A DNA stretch of 64,000 nt from Photobacterium aquae (GTDB lineage: Bacteria > Pseudomonadota > Gammaproteobacteria > Enterobacterales > Vibrionaceae): the NCBI RefSeq assembly GCF_001029445.1, contig NZ_LDOT01000023.1, forward strand, positions 1-64,000, in the 5' to 3' direction. Each line of letters opens with the position of its first letter. Positions within the stretch are counted from its first letter, which is position 1. The notes below the pieces were generated by a model. It was not told the origin of the DNA and searched no databases. It saw only the letters and a list, made by a program, of their open reading frames with translations. A program made the position numbers and the translations under genes. This document shows, piece after piece, positions 16,949 through 25,791 of the stretch.

Positions 16949-17535
16949 CTGCCACTGAAAAGATGGTATCACAGGGCGTAGCGGAACATGCCCCGCCGAG
17001 CAGTTATATGTTGCGTAATCTGCATGATGTTCCGGTGCCGGATGGGGTCAGTTGGTGGCCGCAGACATTGGGATGGACAATTCTCGGTGCGGCTTTGGTG
17101 CTGTTACTGATGTACTGGGTTTACCGGCAGGTGTGGGAATGGTGGCAAAACCGCTACCGTACAGAAGCCCTTGCCGCGATCGACAGGATCAACAAGGATC
17201 CTGCTATGAGTGCGATCCAGCGCGGGCAGGCGCTATTTCAGGTACTCAAAGTGGTGATGGTGTATTTGGATAGTCGTCATTCCGCGCTATTTGGCCAGCC
17301 ATTTTTGCAGCAGCTTGATCGCTATTGCTCTGCTGATCTGTCAGGGCTTGCTTCGGAACGTGGTTTCGATAATGCATTGGGTGCGCGCTGGATGCAGTCA
17401 TTGGTCAATCCTCATATTGGGTTAGCAGTGTCAGATTGGCAGGTATTGCATGCCAATAGTTGTGAATGGCTGAAAACGCATTCGCCCCGGCGTGGTCGGT
17501 CTGATTTGCAATCAGCCGAAGGTGCAGGGGAATAA
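16945..17535 (+). CDS. DUF4381 membrane protein
   Basis: A 196-residue protein with one transmembrane segment (about residues 46-65, 'TILGAALVLLLMYWVYR') preceded by the DUF4381 mark 'LRNLHDVPVPDGVSWWPQ'. It is a standard component of MoxR/Bat operons, probably tethering the complex to the membrane. It overlaps DUF58 by four bases and ends two bases before batA. Confidence 0.85.
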   Translation: MTATEKMVSQGVAEHAPPSSYMLRNLHDVPVPDGVSWWPQTLGWTILGAALVLLLMYWVYRQVWEWWQNRYRTEALAAIDRINKDPAMSAIQRGQALFQVLKVVMVYLDSRHSALFGQPFLQQLDRYCSADLSGLASERGFDNALGARWMQSLVNPHIGLAVSDWQVLHANSCEWLKTHSPRRGRSDLQSAEGAGE

Positions 17536-17537
17536 GG

Positions 17538-18629
17538 ATGAACGTTTGGTTGTCGTTGGCGTCGCTTCAGTTCGAGTTTGCTCATCCGTGGTGGTTTGTG
17601 ATTCTGCCGTTGCCGCTGGTTGTTTATTTTCTTGTGCCGGCTTACCGCACTAGGCAGTTGGCCACCAAAGTACCGTTTTTTCGCCAACTATCAGAAGCGT
17701 TGGATGCCAAGCCCACACGGGGGGCCAGCCAGCTCTCTCCTCGCTGGTGGCAGAGGGCGACCTTGGTTTTGTCTTGGATCTTAGTGGTCGTTGCTTTGGC
17801 CAAGCCGATGGTGCTGGGAGAGCCGCAGACAAGAGAGCGGATGGGAAGGGATCTGATGGTGGTGGTGGATTTGTCCGGCTCAATGGCTGAGCAGGATTTC
17901 AGCTCGGATAACGGAGCCCAGATCTCTCGCTTGGAGGCCGCCAAGCAAGTGCTTTCCGATTTTTCCAAAACGCGAAAAGGAGATCGTTTAGGGCTTATTT
18001 TGTTTGGGGATGCCGCGTTTGTCCAAACGCCTTTTACGGCGGATCAGGCGGTTTGGCTGGCATTGCTGCAGCAGACGGACGTCGCGATGGCAGGGCAAAG
18101 TACCCATTTGGGTGATGCAATGGGCTTGGCTATCAAGGTGTTTGAACAAAGTGCGCAATCTCGCTTGGCGGCTGGGGAGAGTGGATCCCGAGAGCAAGTG
18201 GCCATTGTGCTAACAGACGGTAACGATACCGGCAGTTTTGTTGAGCCGGTTGAAGCAGCCAAGGTTGCTGCCGCCAAATCAGTGCGTATTTATATGATTG
18301 CGATGGGAGACCCGCGTACGGTGGGCGAGAGTGCGTTGGATATGGATACCATCAATCAGGTTGCGAGGTTGTCAGGGGGAAAGGCGTTCTCGGCCTTGAA
18401 CCGTGACGAATTGGAGCAGGCCTATGCACAGGTGGGTAAATTGGAGCCCCAGCTCTATGAGAGCATGACCTATCGGCCCAAGCAGAGTGTGCATCATTAT
18501 CTGATCGCCTTGGTTATCGTGATGTACTTGGTTGCATTTGGTATTGCGAGTTTTCAGCGTTATGTTGGAAAGCAGGCTCGCGAGAATAAACAAAGGGCCA
18601 AGCAGCAAGGAGCCCGGCATGTTCGATAG
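17538..18629 (+). CDS. batA: BatA-like VWA domain membrane protein
   Basis: A 363-residue protein with N-terminal hydrophobic segments (about residues 20-35 and 74-92), a VWA domain whose metal site reads 'DLSGS' at 111-115, and a C-terminal membrane helix near 320-340. This is the BatA layout (Bacteroides aerotolerance), with a periplasmic VWA domain held between membrane anchors. The D-x-S-x-S site is intact, and 'LTDGNDTG' supplies the second metal-site motif. Its last 11 bases overlap batB. Confidence 0.88.
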   Translation: MNVWLSLASLQFEFAHPWWFVILPLPLVVYFLVPAYRTRQLATKVPFFRQLSEALDAKPTRGASQLSPRWWQRATLVLSWILVVVALAKPMVLGEPQTRERMGRDLMVVVDLSGSMAEQDFSSDNGAQISRLEAAKQVLSDFSKTRKGDRLGLILFGDAAFVQTPFTADQAVWLALLQQTDVAMAGQSTHLGDAMGLAIKVFEQSAQSRLAAGESGSREQVAIVLTDGNDTGSFVEPVEAAKVAAAKSVRIYMIAMGDPRTVGESALDMDTINQVARLSGGKAFSALNRDELEQAYAQVGKLEPQLYESMTYRPKQSVHHYLIALVIVMYLVAFGIASFQRYVGKQARENKQRAKQQGARHVR

Positions 18630-20370
18630 TCAGGGCATACAGGCTTTTATCAGCCAGTTTCATTTTATTCGACCGTATTGGTTATTGGCGCTGTTGCCGA
18701 TGTACGCGGTGTTTTATTGGCGTTGGCGCGAAGAAAGTCAGCCGAGTTGGCAGGATGTGTTGCCGGCCCATTTGCGCAGGGCCTTGACCTTGGGAGAGCA
18801 AGGTTGGCGTAAGCAATTACCATTGAAAGTGTTGGCGTTGATCATGACATTGGCGATTGTGCTCTGCGCCGGGCCGACATGGCAACGAGAAGCCTCGCCA
18901 TTTGGAGAGGACAAAGCCGCTATGTTGGTAGTGCTGGATAACAGCGAAAGTATGCTCCAGACCGATTTGGCTCCCAGTCGACTTGAAAGGAGCAAACAGA
19001 AAATCCGCGATTTATTGGCGTTGCGTGATGGCGGGAAAGCAGGTCTGGTGGTTTATGCAGGGACGGCCCATATGGCGATGCCTGTAACGCAGGACAGCCG
19101 GGTATTTGCTCCGTTTCTGGCCGCGATTACACCGGAGATAATGCCGGTAGAAGGCAAATCGGCAGAGCAGGCATTGCCGCTTGTTGCGGAACAATTGCAG
19201 GGGACGCCGGGCTCAACAGTGCTATTGGTGAGTGATGGTGCTAATCAAAGCACAATTGATGCTTATCGAGAATATTTTGCGAATAATCCCTACCAGTTGT
19301 TGACTTTGGCAGCGGGCAACCCCGATGTTACCAGTTCAGATCCTATCAATATGAAGGCGCTTGGCGATCTTGCCAGTGCCAGTGATGGCCGATTGGTGAC
19401 AATGACTGTGGATGGCTCGGATGTCGAGGCGTTGAATCGCTATATTGAGCGAAATATGCAACTTAATGGAGAATCTGCTATGCCGTGGAGGGACATGGGA
19501 TATAGCCTGTTGATTCCTATTGCGGTGATTTTGCTGTTGTGGTTTCGCAGAGGGTGGCTAGTGCAGTGGAGTTGGGTGGCGATGGTGTCACTGTCGTTGC
19601 TGTTGTCTGCCATGTTTAGTGCATCGATCTTGTATGCCCCCGCAGTGAATGCCCAACCGGTAGAGATGAAAGCCAAACAAACCGACCCTGTTGAGACGCT
19701 GACAGCGTTAGATAAAGCGACGCAGTGGTGGTGGGACTTATGGCTCACGCCGGATCAGCAAGGACAGTGGTTGTTTAATAAAAGCGAGTATTTGGCGGCA
19801 GGGCAGCATTTTGATGATCCGCTTCGTAAAGGTATCGCCTATTATTACGCGGGGGAATTTAAACTGGCACACACCGCTTTTATTCAGGCCGATTCGGATC
19901 GAGGCCAATATTACGCCGCCAGTGCTTTGGCTCGTCAGCGTGAATATTTGGCGGCGCGTGATTTGCTCAAATCTATGCTGGATAAACCAGGATTGGCTCC
20001 GGAATTAAAAAGAGATGTCGCCCATAACTACCGGGTGCTCAGCGGTATTGTGGATGACATCAATCAATTCAGCGAAAGTCAGGCGGGCTCGAGTGATGGC
20101 CCAGAGCAGTCGTTTGAATTGGGAGATGAGCCTCGTACGGCAGATGGCGCTGACGAGAAGACCTCTGCCGAGTTGATGGTGAAAGAGCACTTGAGTGCCA
20201 GTGAATTGCTGGGCAGTGATGACTTGGCGGATAAATGGCTCAAACGGGTAGAGGCGGATCCCAAGTATTTCCTTAAAGCGAAATTCCAGTTACAGCTCCG
20301 CGATAGACACCAGCAAGACAATCAAAGTACGGATGCAGATCATTCCGACAACGAGGGAGATCTGCAATGA
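18619..20370 (+). CDS. batB: BatB-like VWA domain protein with fused TPR tail
   Basis: The ATG at 18619, preceded by AGGAG, is chosen over a longer frame from 18532 that would overlap batA by about 100 bases. It encodes 583 residues. Two N-terminal membrane segments are followed by a VWA domain with metal site 'DNSES' at 107-111, then two more membrane segments near 300-340. The C-terminal third has TPR-like helices ('GIAYYYAGEFKLAHTAFIQA', 'YYAASALARQREYLAARDLL' in parts), so BatB and BatC functions appear fused. It overlaps batD by four bases. Confidence 0.87.
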   Translation: MFDSQGIQAFISQFHFIRPYWLLALLPMYAVFYWRWREESQPSWQDVLPAHLRRALTLGEQGWRKQLPLKVLALIMTLAIVLCAGPTWQREASPFGEDKAAMLVVLDNSESMLQTDLAPSRLERSKQKIRDLLALRDGGKAGLVVYAGTAHMAMPVTQDSRVFAPFLAAITPEIMPVEGKSAEQALPLVAEQLQGTPGSTVLLVSDGANQSTIDAYREYFANNPYQLLTLAAGNPDVTSSDPINMKALGDLASASDGRLVTMTVDGSDVEALNRYIERNMQLNGESAMPWRDMGYSLLIPIAVILLLWFRRGWLVQWSWVAMVSLSLLLSAMFSASILYAPAVNAQPVEMKAKQTDPVETLTALDKATQWWWDLWLTPDQQGQWLFNKSEYLAAGQHFDDPLRKGIAYYYAGEFKLAHTAFIQADSDRGQYYAASALARQREYLAARDLLKSMLDKPGLAPELKRDVAHNYRVLSGIVDDINQFSESQAGSSDGPEQSFELGDEPRTADGADEKTSAELMVKEHLSASELLGSDDLADKWLKRVEADPKYFLKAKFQLQLRDRHQQDNQSTDADHSDNEGDLQ

Positions 20371-21743
20371 CGCAATATCGTGTGGTGCACAATAGGAAGA
20401 TGAAAAGAAGTGACGCGGTTGCTTGGCGTTGGGTGATGTGGGTGTTTGCGATCGTGTTAATGAGCACAAGTGCTCTGGCTACACCAGATATCGAAAAAGA
20501 GACCGAAATAAGAGCCGATAAAACCGGTGTGCGGGTGAAGGCTTGGGTGGGCGACGAAGGAGGAAAACCGGTTTTTAGTGTGAACGAGCAGGTGATCCTC
20601 TCCATTGATGTTTCCACATCGCGCTGGTTTACGGGGGGGACTCGAATTGGTCGGGTTGATATTCCCAATGTGATCGCCAAACAACGCAATCAATTAGCCA
20701 CCAATTACACGACACGAGAGCAAGGCCAGACATGGTCACATCAACGGTGGGAAATTACCCTGTACCCGCAGCAGTCTGGCCGGTTTACCATCCCGCCTAT
20801 TTCGGTGAATGTGCAGGTATCAGGAGAGGATGGCCAGAATGTGCGAGGCACGGTGCAAACATCCCCCGTGCGTTTTGAAGCCCGGTTACCGTCAGGTTTG
20901 CTCACCCAAGAGAGCGTTTGGTTTACCGCTAGTAAGGCGGATGTCCGTCAGGTATGGCAGTCGTCGACGGATACACTCCATGTCGGGGACGCCGTAACCC
21001 GTACCATCACGATTACGGCACAAGATAGCTTGTCGGTGTTATTGCCAGATTTGATGGCGACAGAGACCAGTGGCGCGAACGCGGCATCATCTCTGCGTGG
21101 TTATCAGGCGTATGCCCAGCCGCACCAACTAAGCGATACCCAGTCGCGGGGGGATTATCAGTCCAGTCGTACCGAGCAGACGGTGTATATCCTGCAAATG
21201 GGCGGGGATATTCAGTTTCCGGACTATACCTTTTTCTGGTGGGATACTCAGCGTCAAATTTTGCAGACGGTGACGGTTGCCGGTAAGTCATTCCATATCG
21301 CACACACGTGGCGTTCGTGGCTGGCCTATTACTGGCCCATTTTGGCAAGCGTGATCATCAGCCTGTTGGTGCTAATGGGGGGATTGTGGGCGCTTCGCCG
21401 ATATTTTCAGACTCATCCTAAGCCGGAGCGGTGGCAATTATGGCAATTGCTACGAAAAGGCCAATGGGCGCAGGCACGGGTATTGATTTACCGTCGTTTG
21501 CGATTAAACGGGGGGGAGCTGGAGATCTCTCAGGCCAGAGTGGGTCGACATTTCCCTTCTTGGGGCCATGACAGTGTGTCCTTCCAGCAAGAAGAGTCTG
21601 CCAGCCTTGCTCTGTATCACCGACTCTGGCGGCAGGTCGCAAAACGTGTTGGTCATCACCGAAGGCTGTGGCTATTGCCGAAAGCGTTGCCCACACTTGA
21701 AAATTTACCACAGCCGCTATCAAACAAAGGACGTGCGAAGTAG
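20367..21743 (+). CDS. batD: BatD-like protein
   Basis: A 458-residue protein with a signal sequence ending 'LMSTSALA', a large periplasmic beta-rich region with the BatD pattern ('FSVNEQVILSIDVS', 'GGTRIGRVDIPNV', 'RWEITLYPQQSGRFTIPPI') and one membrane helix near residues 325-345. It is the last gene of the MoxR/Bat set. The final 24 bases overlap the 3' end of the convergent LysR gene. Confidence 0.85.
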   Translation: MTQYRVVHNRKMKRSDAVAWRWVMWVFAIVLMSTSALATPDIEKETEIRADKTGVRVKAWVGDEGGKPVFSVNEQVILSIDVSTSRWFTGGTRIGRVDIPNVIAKQRNQLATNYTTREQGQTWSHQRWEITLYPQQSGRFTIPPISVNVQVSGEDGQNVRGTVQTSPVRFEARLPSGLLTQESVWFTASKADVRQVWQSSTDTLHVGDAVTRTITITAQDSLSVLLPDLMATETSGANAASSLRGYQAYAQPHQLSDTQSRGDYQSSRTEQTVYILQMGGDIQFPDYTFFWWDTQRQILQTVTVAGKSFHIAHTWRSWLAYYWPILASVIISLLVLMGGLWALRRYFQTHPKPERWQLWQLLRKGQWAQARVLIYRRLRLNGGELEISQARVGRHFPSWGHDSVSFQQEESASLALYHRLWRQVAKRVGHHRRLWLLPKALPTLENLPQPLSNKGRAK

Positions 21744-22631
21744 CGCGTCATAGAGTGCAAGGGCGGCCGGCCCGGTGTTAGCACCTTTGGGCAAGGTAAG
21801 GTGGAGGGGAACCTGATAGCAACTCGCATGTTCGACATTGATGATGGCAATGCCTGTGCTTTTCCCGCTATGTATCAAGTGTTCGGGTAATCGGCAATAA
21901 CCACAGCCTTGCTCGACAGCCTGCATGGCATGGTCAAAATTGTCCACGGTGATCCGCTGCGAGGATTTCAGCCATCCCACATCCTGTGTTTTTCTCCCAT
22001 CATTGTCAGATTGATTAGCCGTGTTTGCACCTCCCAAGTCTCGTACGACAATCTGGCAGATCGCCGATAGTTCTGTAAGAGAAATGCTGCTGGCTGTCGC
22101 GAGCGGATGATGACAGCTAATGACTGGGAGCATTTTTGTCATGCCGAAGGCTTGTGCCGGAAAATTGGTGACGGGCAAATTGATGATGGCAACATCGGCT
22201 TTAGCTTGTTTGACCATCTCTTGGGTTTTGCTCAATGACGTTTCGATAACTTGTACCGACGTGGTGCTGTTATCGGCCGCAAAATGTGCTATCGCCTGAT
22301 AAAGAAGTCGGGGATCGCATAGGTGGTCAACGGCCACGGTAATCTCCGATTCTATTCCACGGCTAAGCTGGTGGCTGATTATTTCCAGTTCGTGTGCTTG
22401 CTCTAACATTGCACTAGCGCGGCGTAGCAATAATTGTCCAGTTGCATTTAGAACGCTTTTTCTTCCTTGAATATTCAGCAGTGTGACTCCCAGTTGTTCC
22501 TCCAGTTTTTTGACACTGTATATCAAGGTGGTATGGCTTTTGTTCAGCAAAGTAGCAGCGGCCTGAATGCTACCCGCACGGTGGATAGCGTCTAGTGTTT
22601 GCCATTGGTCGAGGGTGGTCTTGAGTTTCAT
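21720..22631 (-). CDS. LysR family transcriptional regulator (beside YdhR-like gene)
   Basis: A 303-residue LTTR. The helix-turn-helix region reads 'WQTLDAIHRAGSIQAAATLL' and 'TLIYSVKKLEEQLGVTLL'. The substrate domain contains 'ADVAIINLPV' and 'GCGYCRLPEHLI'. It is divergent from the YdhR-like gene at 22755 (123-base gap), the most likely target. Its 3' end overlaps batD by 24 bases in convergent orientation. Confidence 0.88.
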   Translation of the reverse strand: MKLKTTLDQWQTLDAIHRAGSIQAAATLLNKSHTTLIYSVKKLEEQLGVTLLNIQGRKSVLNATGQLLLRRASAMLEQAHELEIISHQLSRGIESEITVAVDHLCDPRLLYQAIAHFAADNSTTSVQVIETSLSKTQEMVKQAKADVAIINLPVTNFPAQAFGMTKMLPVISCHHPLATASSISLTELSAICQIVVRDLGGANTANQSDNDGRKTQDVGWLKSSQRITVDNFDHAMQAVEQGCGYCRLPEHLIHSGKSTGIAIINVEHASCYQVPLHLTLPKGANTGPAALALYDALLRTSFV

Positions 22632-22754
22632 TGGTCTAATTTATCTACCATTAGTGGCAATATTATGAACTTTAATGTCAATTTATTATAGATAAAAATG
22701 GCGGTATAGATTACGGCACAGTGCTCGTAGCAAGACAACAATAGAGGCAATACC

Positions 22755-23057
22755 ATGAAATTACTGCAGGTGGATTTTCCGTTTAATGGCCCGTTTGGTG
22801 AAGAGATGGCGGCAGTATTGACGGGGTTGGCTGAATCAATCAACCAAGAGCCGGGGTTCGTGTGGAAAATTTGGACGGAAAGTGAACAGAACAAACTGGG
22901 GGGTGGCATTTATCTGTTTGTTGACCAAGCCAGCGCCGAGCGTTATTTGGCAATGCACACCGCTCGCCTGCAACAGATGGGTATTGATGGTATCCGAGGC
23001 CGGATTTTCGATGTTAATCCAACGCTTACTACGGTGAATCATGGCCCCGTGGCGTAA
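22755..23057 (+). CDS. YdhR-like monooxygenase
   Basis: A 100-residue dimeric alpha/beta-barrel-type protein of the YdhR family (putative antibiotic-biosynthesis-type monooxygenase). Marks are 'LLQVDFPFNGPFG', 'INQEPGFVWKIWTESEQ', 'GGIYLFVDQASAERYLAMH' and the tail 'RGRIFDVNPTLTTV'. The substrate is unknown. It is co-directional with the membrane protein 28 bases downstream and divergent from the LysR gene. Confidence 0.88.
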   Translation: MKLLQVDFPFNGPFGEEMAAVLTGLAESINQEPGFVWKIWTESEQNKLGGGIYLFVDQASAERYLAMHTARLQQMGIDGIRGRIFDVNPTLTTVNHGPVA

Positions 23058-23085
23058 TGGCTTAATCGTGTTTAGAGAGCAAGAT

Positions 23086-23457
23086 ATGAATAACAAAACT
23101 TTCTTTACCCTTCACGGTGTTATTTATAGTGTTTTTGCAGTGGCGTTGTTTGCTTTACCTGCTCAAATGTGGCCAATGTACGGTGTGCAGATTAACGATC
23201 AGTATGCGCTGTTTCTTTCTCAGCACACCAGTATTTTCCTTGGTGGTATTGCTGCTATCAGTTTGTTGCTGCGTGATATCGAATCAGGTCGGGTAGCGAC
23301 CAAGTTGCTGGTGGCGTTGGTGATCACCAATGGCTTGGGTGTGCTGATAACCGGTTATGCTGCCGTTATGGGGATTTTTACCGGTCTTGGCTGGAGTGAT
23401 CCGCTATTCTTTTTGTTGCTTGTGATATTGGGCCTGTGGCAGGTTAGAAAGCAATAG
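23086..23457 (+). CDS. Small four-helix membrane protein
   Basis: A 123-residue integral membrane protein with four hydrophobic segments. The ATG at 23086 ('MNNKTFFTLHG') is preferred to a longer frame from 23041 that overlaps the YdhR-like gene. The pattern is like DUF4345-type proteins but I cannot assign it firmly. It is probably co-transcribed with the YdhR-like gene, and a strong terminator follows. Confidence 0.65.
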   Translation: MNNKTFFTLHGVIYSVFAVALFALPAQMWPMYGVQINDQYALFLSQHTSIFLGGIAAISLLLRDIESGRVATKLLVALVITNGLGVLITGYAAVMGIFTGLGWSDPLFFLLLVILGLWQVRKQ

Positions 23458-23475
23458 CAAATAAAACTGTATAAG

Positions 23476-23504
23476 AACAAAGCCACCTCGAAGGTGGCTT
23501 TGTT
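23476..23504. terminator. Bidirectional intrinsic terminator
   Basis: Perfect 13-base stem with 3-base loop CGA between convergent genes. Confidence 0.8.
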
Positions 23505-23506
23505 GC

Positions 23507-23845
23507 TTATACTTTCTGTACGCTATCAACCTCAATTTTGGATGAAGACCATTCGGAATCAATCTCTCCTCGGATTGTCACTTTATCTTTTGGCGTGACG
23601 TCTTGCCCCATCCAGTCTTCAAAATCAATGTCGACTTTTATTTCACCGGTATTGTCTTTGAATAGGTAAATCTCATTGCCTAGAGACTGCACGATATGGC
23701 CAGTTAATACGACATGAGTATCATCGGGAGCATTTTTTATTTCCGAAATGGTATTGATAATAGGTTGTATTTGAGAGCCATTAAATGCTGCAAGGACAGA
23801 GTTTGATGCCAATAGGAGTAGTGAGGTGGCTACGATCTTTTTCAT
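23507..23845 (-). CDS. YgiW/YdeI-type OB-fold periplasmic protein
   Basis: A 112-residue secreted protein of the bacterial OB-fold (BOF, formerly DUF388) family, linked in E. coli to stress tolerance. The signal peptide 'KKIVATSLLLLASNSVLA' ends before 'AFNGSQ'. The body has the family pattern 'DTHVVLTGHIVQSLG', 'YLFKDNTGEIKVDID' and 'KVTIRGEIDSEW'. Monocistronic. Confidence 0.88.
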   Translation of the reverse strand: MKKIVATSLLLLASNSVLAAFNGSQIQPIINTISEIKNAPDDTHVVLTGHIVQSLGNEIYLFKDNTGEIKVDIDFEDWMGQDVTPKDKVTIRGEIDSEWSSSKIEVDSVQKV

Positions 23846-24007
23846 TGTAATTTTAGTCTGTACTTATAGGAGGTTTAAATTATTCAGAATATGCAAAGAG
23901 TATGCATTGATGTAGGTGAAGAGATCGTGAAGAAAAATGCATTCTTCCTAAAAAATGTTCATAACAGAGAGCGTGTCTTGACGGTTTATTGATATGTTAT
24001 TCAATAC

Positions 24008-24958
24008 TTAACGTTGAGTGTTAATCCTGAAACGGTCTGCACTATCAATGGTTTCTTGCAATTTTGATATGGGCGTGCACATCAGGTTTTGTCGGTATTC
24101 AGCCTTTAAAATTTTATTGGCGGTTTTGGTTAACCAGATACTCTGTGGGCTTACACTGACCAGTCGGTGCATATAAGAGACAAAATCACCAATAGGCAGT
24201 AAATATTTTTCATGTACAGATTTTGAAATCTTTCGGTTATAGCGATAGTCAATAGGATCATAAATCTGTCGCAATGCATCATATTGTGGTTGGAAGGTTT
24301 CATTTTTCCAGAGGGCAAAGTCTTTGTCGCTGGCTGATCCCTGCCATAGCTCAATGGCTTTTGTAAAAAGCGGAGACGTGTCTTTTATCATTTGTTCAGC
24401 CAGTTTACAGTCACTCAGTTCACGGTATCTCTGTTCTCCGCCATTGAGGTCTATCTCCAGCCATGATTTCAAGGTGTGGAGTTTTTCTTTGGGAATAATA
24501 AGTGCATTGATCCTTAGCGTGACATAATCATCCTTCCCCGTAGGTTGGGCCGCAGGACTGACTAACTTACCATCAATGCTCAGGGTCATTTGCTCAAGGG
24601 TGATGTCACGGGTATTGAGTATGATGCGGGTATCGTGATTAGAGAGTCGATATTGTTTCGCGGCTAGTTCCGCCGAAAATTCTATAGCGGGATTGTCATT
24701 ATTTAGTCGTTTAAGGGGCTGCATATTCATTAAATCTAAAAATGAAGAGCGGTTCAACGTAATAAAATAACACTGTGATGGTGTTTGTTGTGCGCATAGG
24801 CTGATCGTTACCGCGATTTCCTGTTGATGAATAAAGCCCCCATAAATCTCAGTAACATGGTAAGTCGGTTCTTCAGGTGAGATGGGTTGTGCGTTAACTA
24901 GATGTATTTTCGAGATGAACAGAATAGCCACGATCTTCAGGATGGTTATCATTTTCAT
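24008..24958 (-). CDS. Secreted protein of unknown function
   Basis: A 316-residue protein with signal peptide ending 'ISKIHLVNA' before 'QPISPEE'. The first half is beta-rich with two cysteines ('CAQQTPSQCYF'), the second half mainly helical with conserved-looking 'PIDYRYNRKISKSVHEKYL'. I recognise no family. It stands alone, with AT-rich gaps on both sides. Confidence 0.65.
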   Translation of the reverse strand: MKMITILKIVAILFISKIHLVNAQPISPEEPTYHVTEIYGGFIHQQEIAVTISLCAQQTPSQCYFITLNRSSFLDLMNMQPLKRLNNDNPAIEFSAELAAKQYRLSNHDTRIILNTRDITLEQMTLSIDGKLVSPAAQPTGKDDYVTLRINALIIPKEKLHTLKSWLEIDLNGGEQRYRELSDCKLAEQMIKDTSPLFTKAIELWQGSASDKDFALWKNETFQPQYDALRQIYDPIDYRYNRKISKSVHEKYLLPIGDFVSYMHRLVSVSPQSIWLTKTANKILKAEYRQNLMCTPISKLQETIDSADRFRINTQR

Positions 24959-25020
24959 TATTCTTTCAATAATCAGTAGTGAAGAGTGTTGATAAGATGG
25001 TTATTGGCTATTTTTATATA

Positions 25021-25052
25021 AAAAATAAAAGCCTTCGTTGAAAACGAAGGCT
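25021..25052 (-). terminator. Intrinsic terminator of the DUF2058 gene
   Basis: Ten-base stem AGCCTTCGTT / AACGAAGGCT; on the minus strand it is followed by a T-rich run. Confidence 0.85.
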
Positions 25053-25060
25053 GGTAGGGA

Positions 25061-25582
25061 TCACCACATTAGGTCATCTGGTACGACAAAGTCGGCGTAC
25101 GGATCGTCTTCGGCAATGACGTCAGATTCAGGTTCTTTCTGCTCGATAATCACTTGAGCGTCGCGTTGGGCAATTTTATTGGCCACGCTGCTCGGAATGA
25201 CAACGTAGGAGTCTTCGTAGCGGGCGATAGCCAGAATACCTTTGATAAGCTGATCACGAACAAGGGATTCAACATACAACGATTTCACGATGGTGCCATC
25301 GGTAAAGTTGTACTTGATATCGCTATCTTTTAAATTAAGTTTGTTCATTTCGATGAGTTGCTTAATTTGATGTTGAATCTCTTGAGTTAGGCGCTGCTCC
25401 TGCTGCTGCTCGCTCAGTGCTTTGTCACGCTCTTGCTGTAGTCGCTTGTTCTCTTCAACGGCCGCTTTAACTTCTCTTGCCTGTACACGGTTCTTTTTTG
25501 AGCCTTTCTTTGCTTTTTTAAGCTTCTTTTCATTGACCAAGCCAGCTTTAAGCATTTGCTCTTGAAGTGTTAGTTTCGCCAT
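25061..25582 (-). CDS. DUF2058 (YaiL-like) protein
   Basis: A 173-residue cytosolic protein of the YaiL/DUF2058 family. It opens with 'KLTLQEQMLKAGLVNEKKL', followed by a very basic segment ('KKAKKGSKKNRV'), a coiled-coil rich in K, E and Q (about residues 35-80), and the C-terminal domain with 'KYNFTDGTIVKSLYV' and 'ANKIAQRD'. A nucleic-acid-associated role has been suggested for the family. Monocistronic with its own terminator. Confidence 0.9.
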   Translation of the reverse strand: MAKLTLQEQMLKAGLVNEKKLKKAKKGSKKNRVQAREVKAAVEENKRLQQERDKALSEQQQEQRLTQEIQHQIKQLIEMNKLNLKDSDIKYNFTDGTIVKSLYVESLVRDQLIKGILAIARYEDSYVVIPSSVANKIAQRDAQVIIEQKEPESDVIAEDDPYADFVVPDDLMW

Positions 25583-25724
25583 GTTGTTCTCGGTTAGTTC
25601 GTTGTTTGGGATATTTTACTGAGTCCCTAAACGCAAATAAAGGTTAGTTGTTACTGAATGGCAAGGTTACGTTCTTAAATTGAGTCTGGCCGTAATGGGT
25701 TTTCAATGAAACATTTTTTTATAG

Positions 25725-25755
25725 CTATAAAAAACCGCAGTTTGGGCTGCGGTTT
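25725..25755 (-). terminator. Intrinsic terminator of the rbs operon
   Basis: Nine-base stem AAACCGCAG / CTGCGGTTT with 6-base loop; on the minus strand it is followed by TTTTTTAT, just after the rbsR stop. Confidence 0.85.
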
Positions 25756-25791
25756 GAGGGTGATAATAGCAGTAATTAGCGAAACAGGTAG

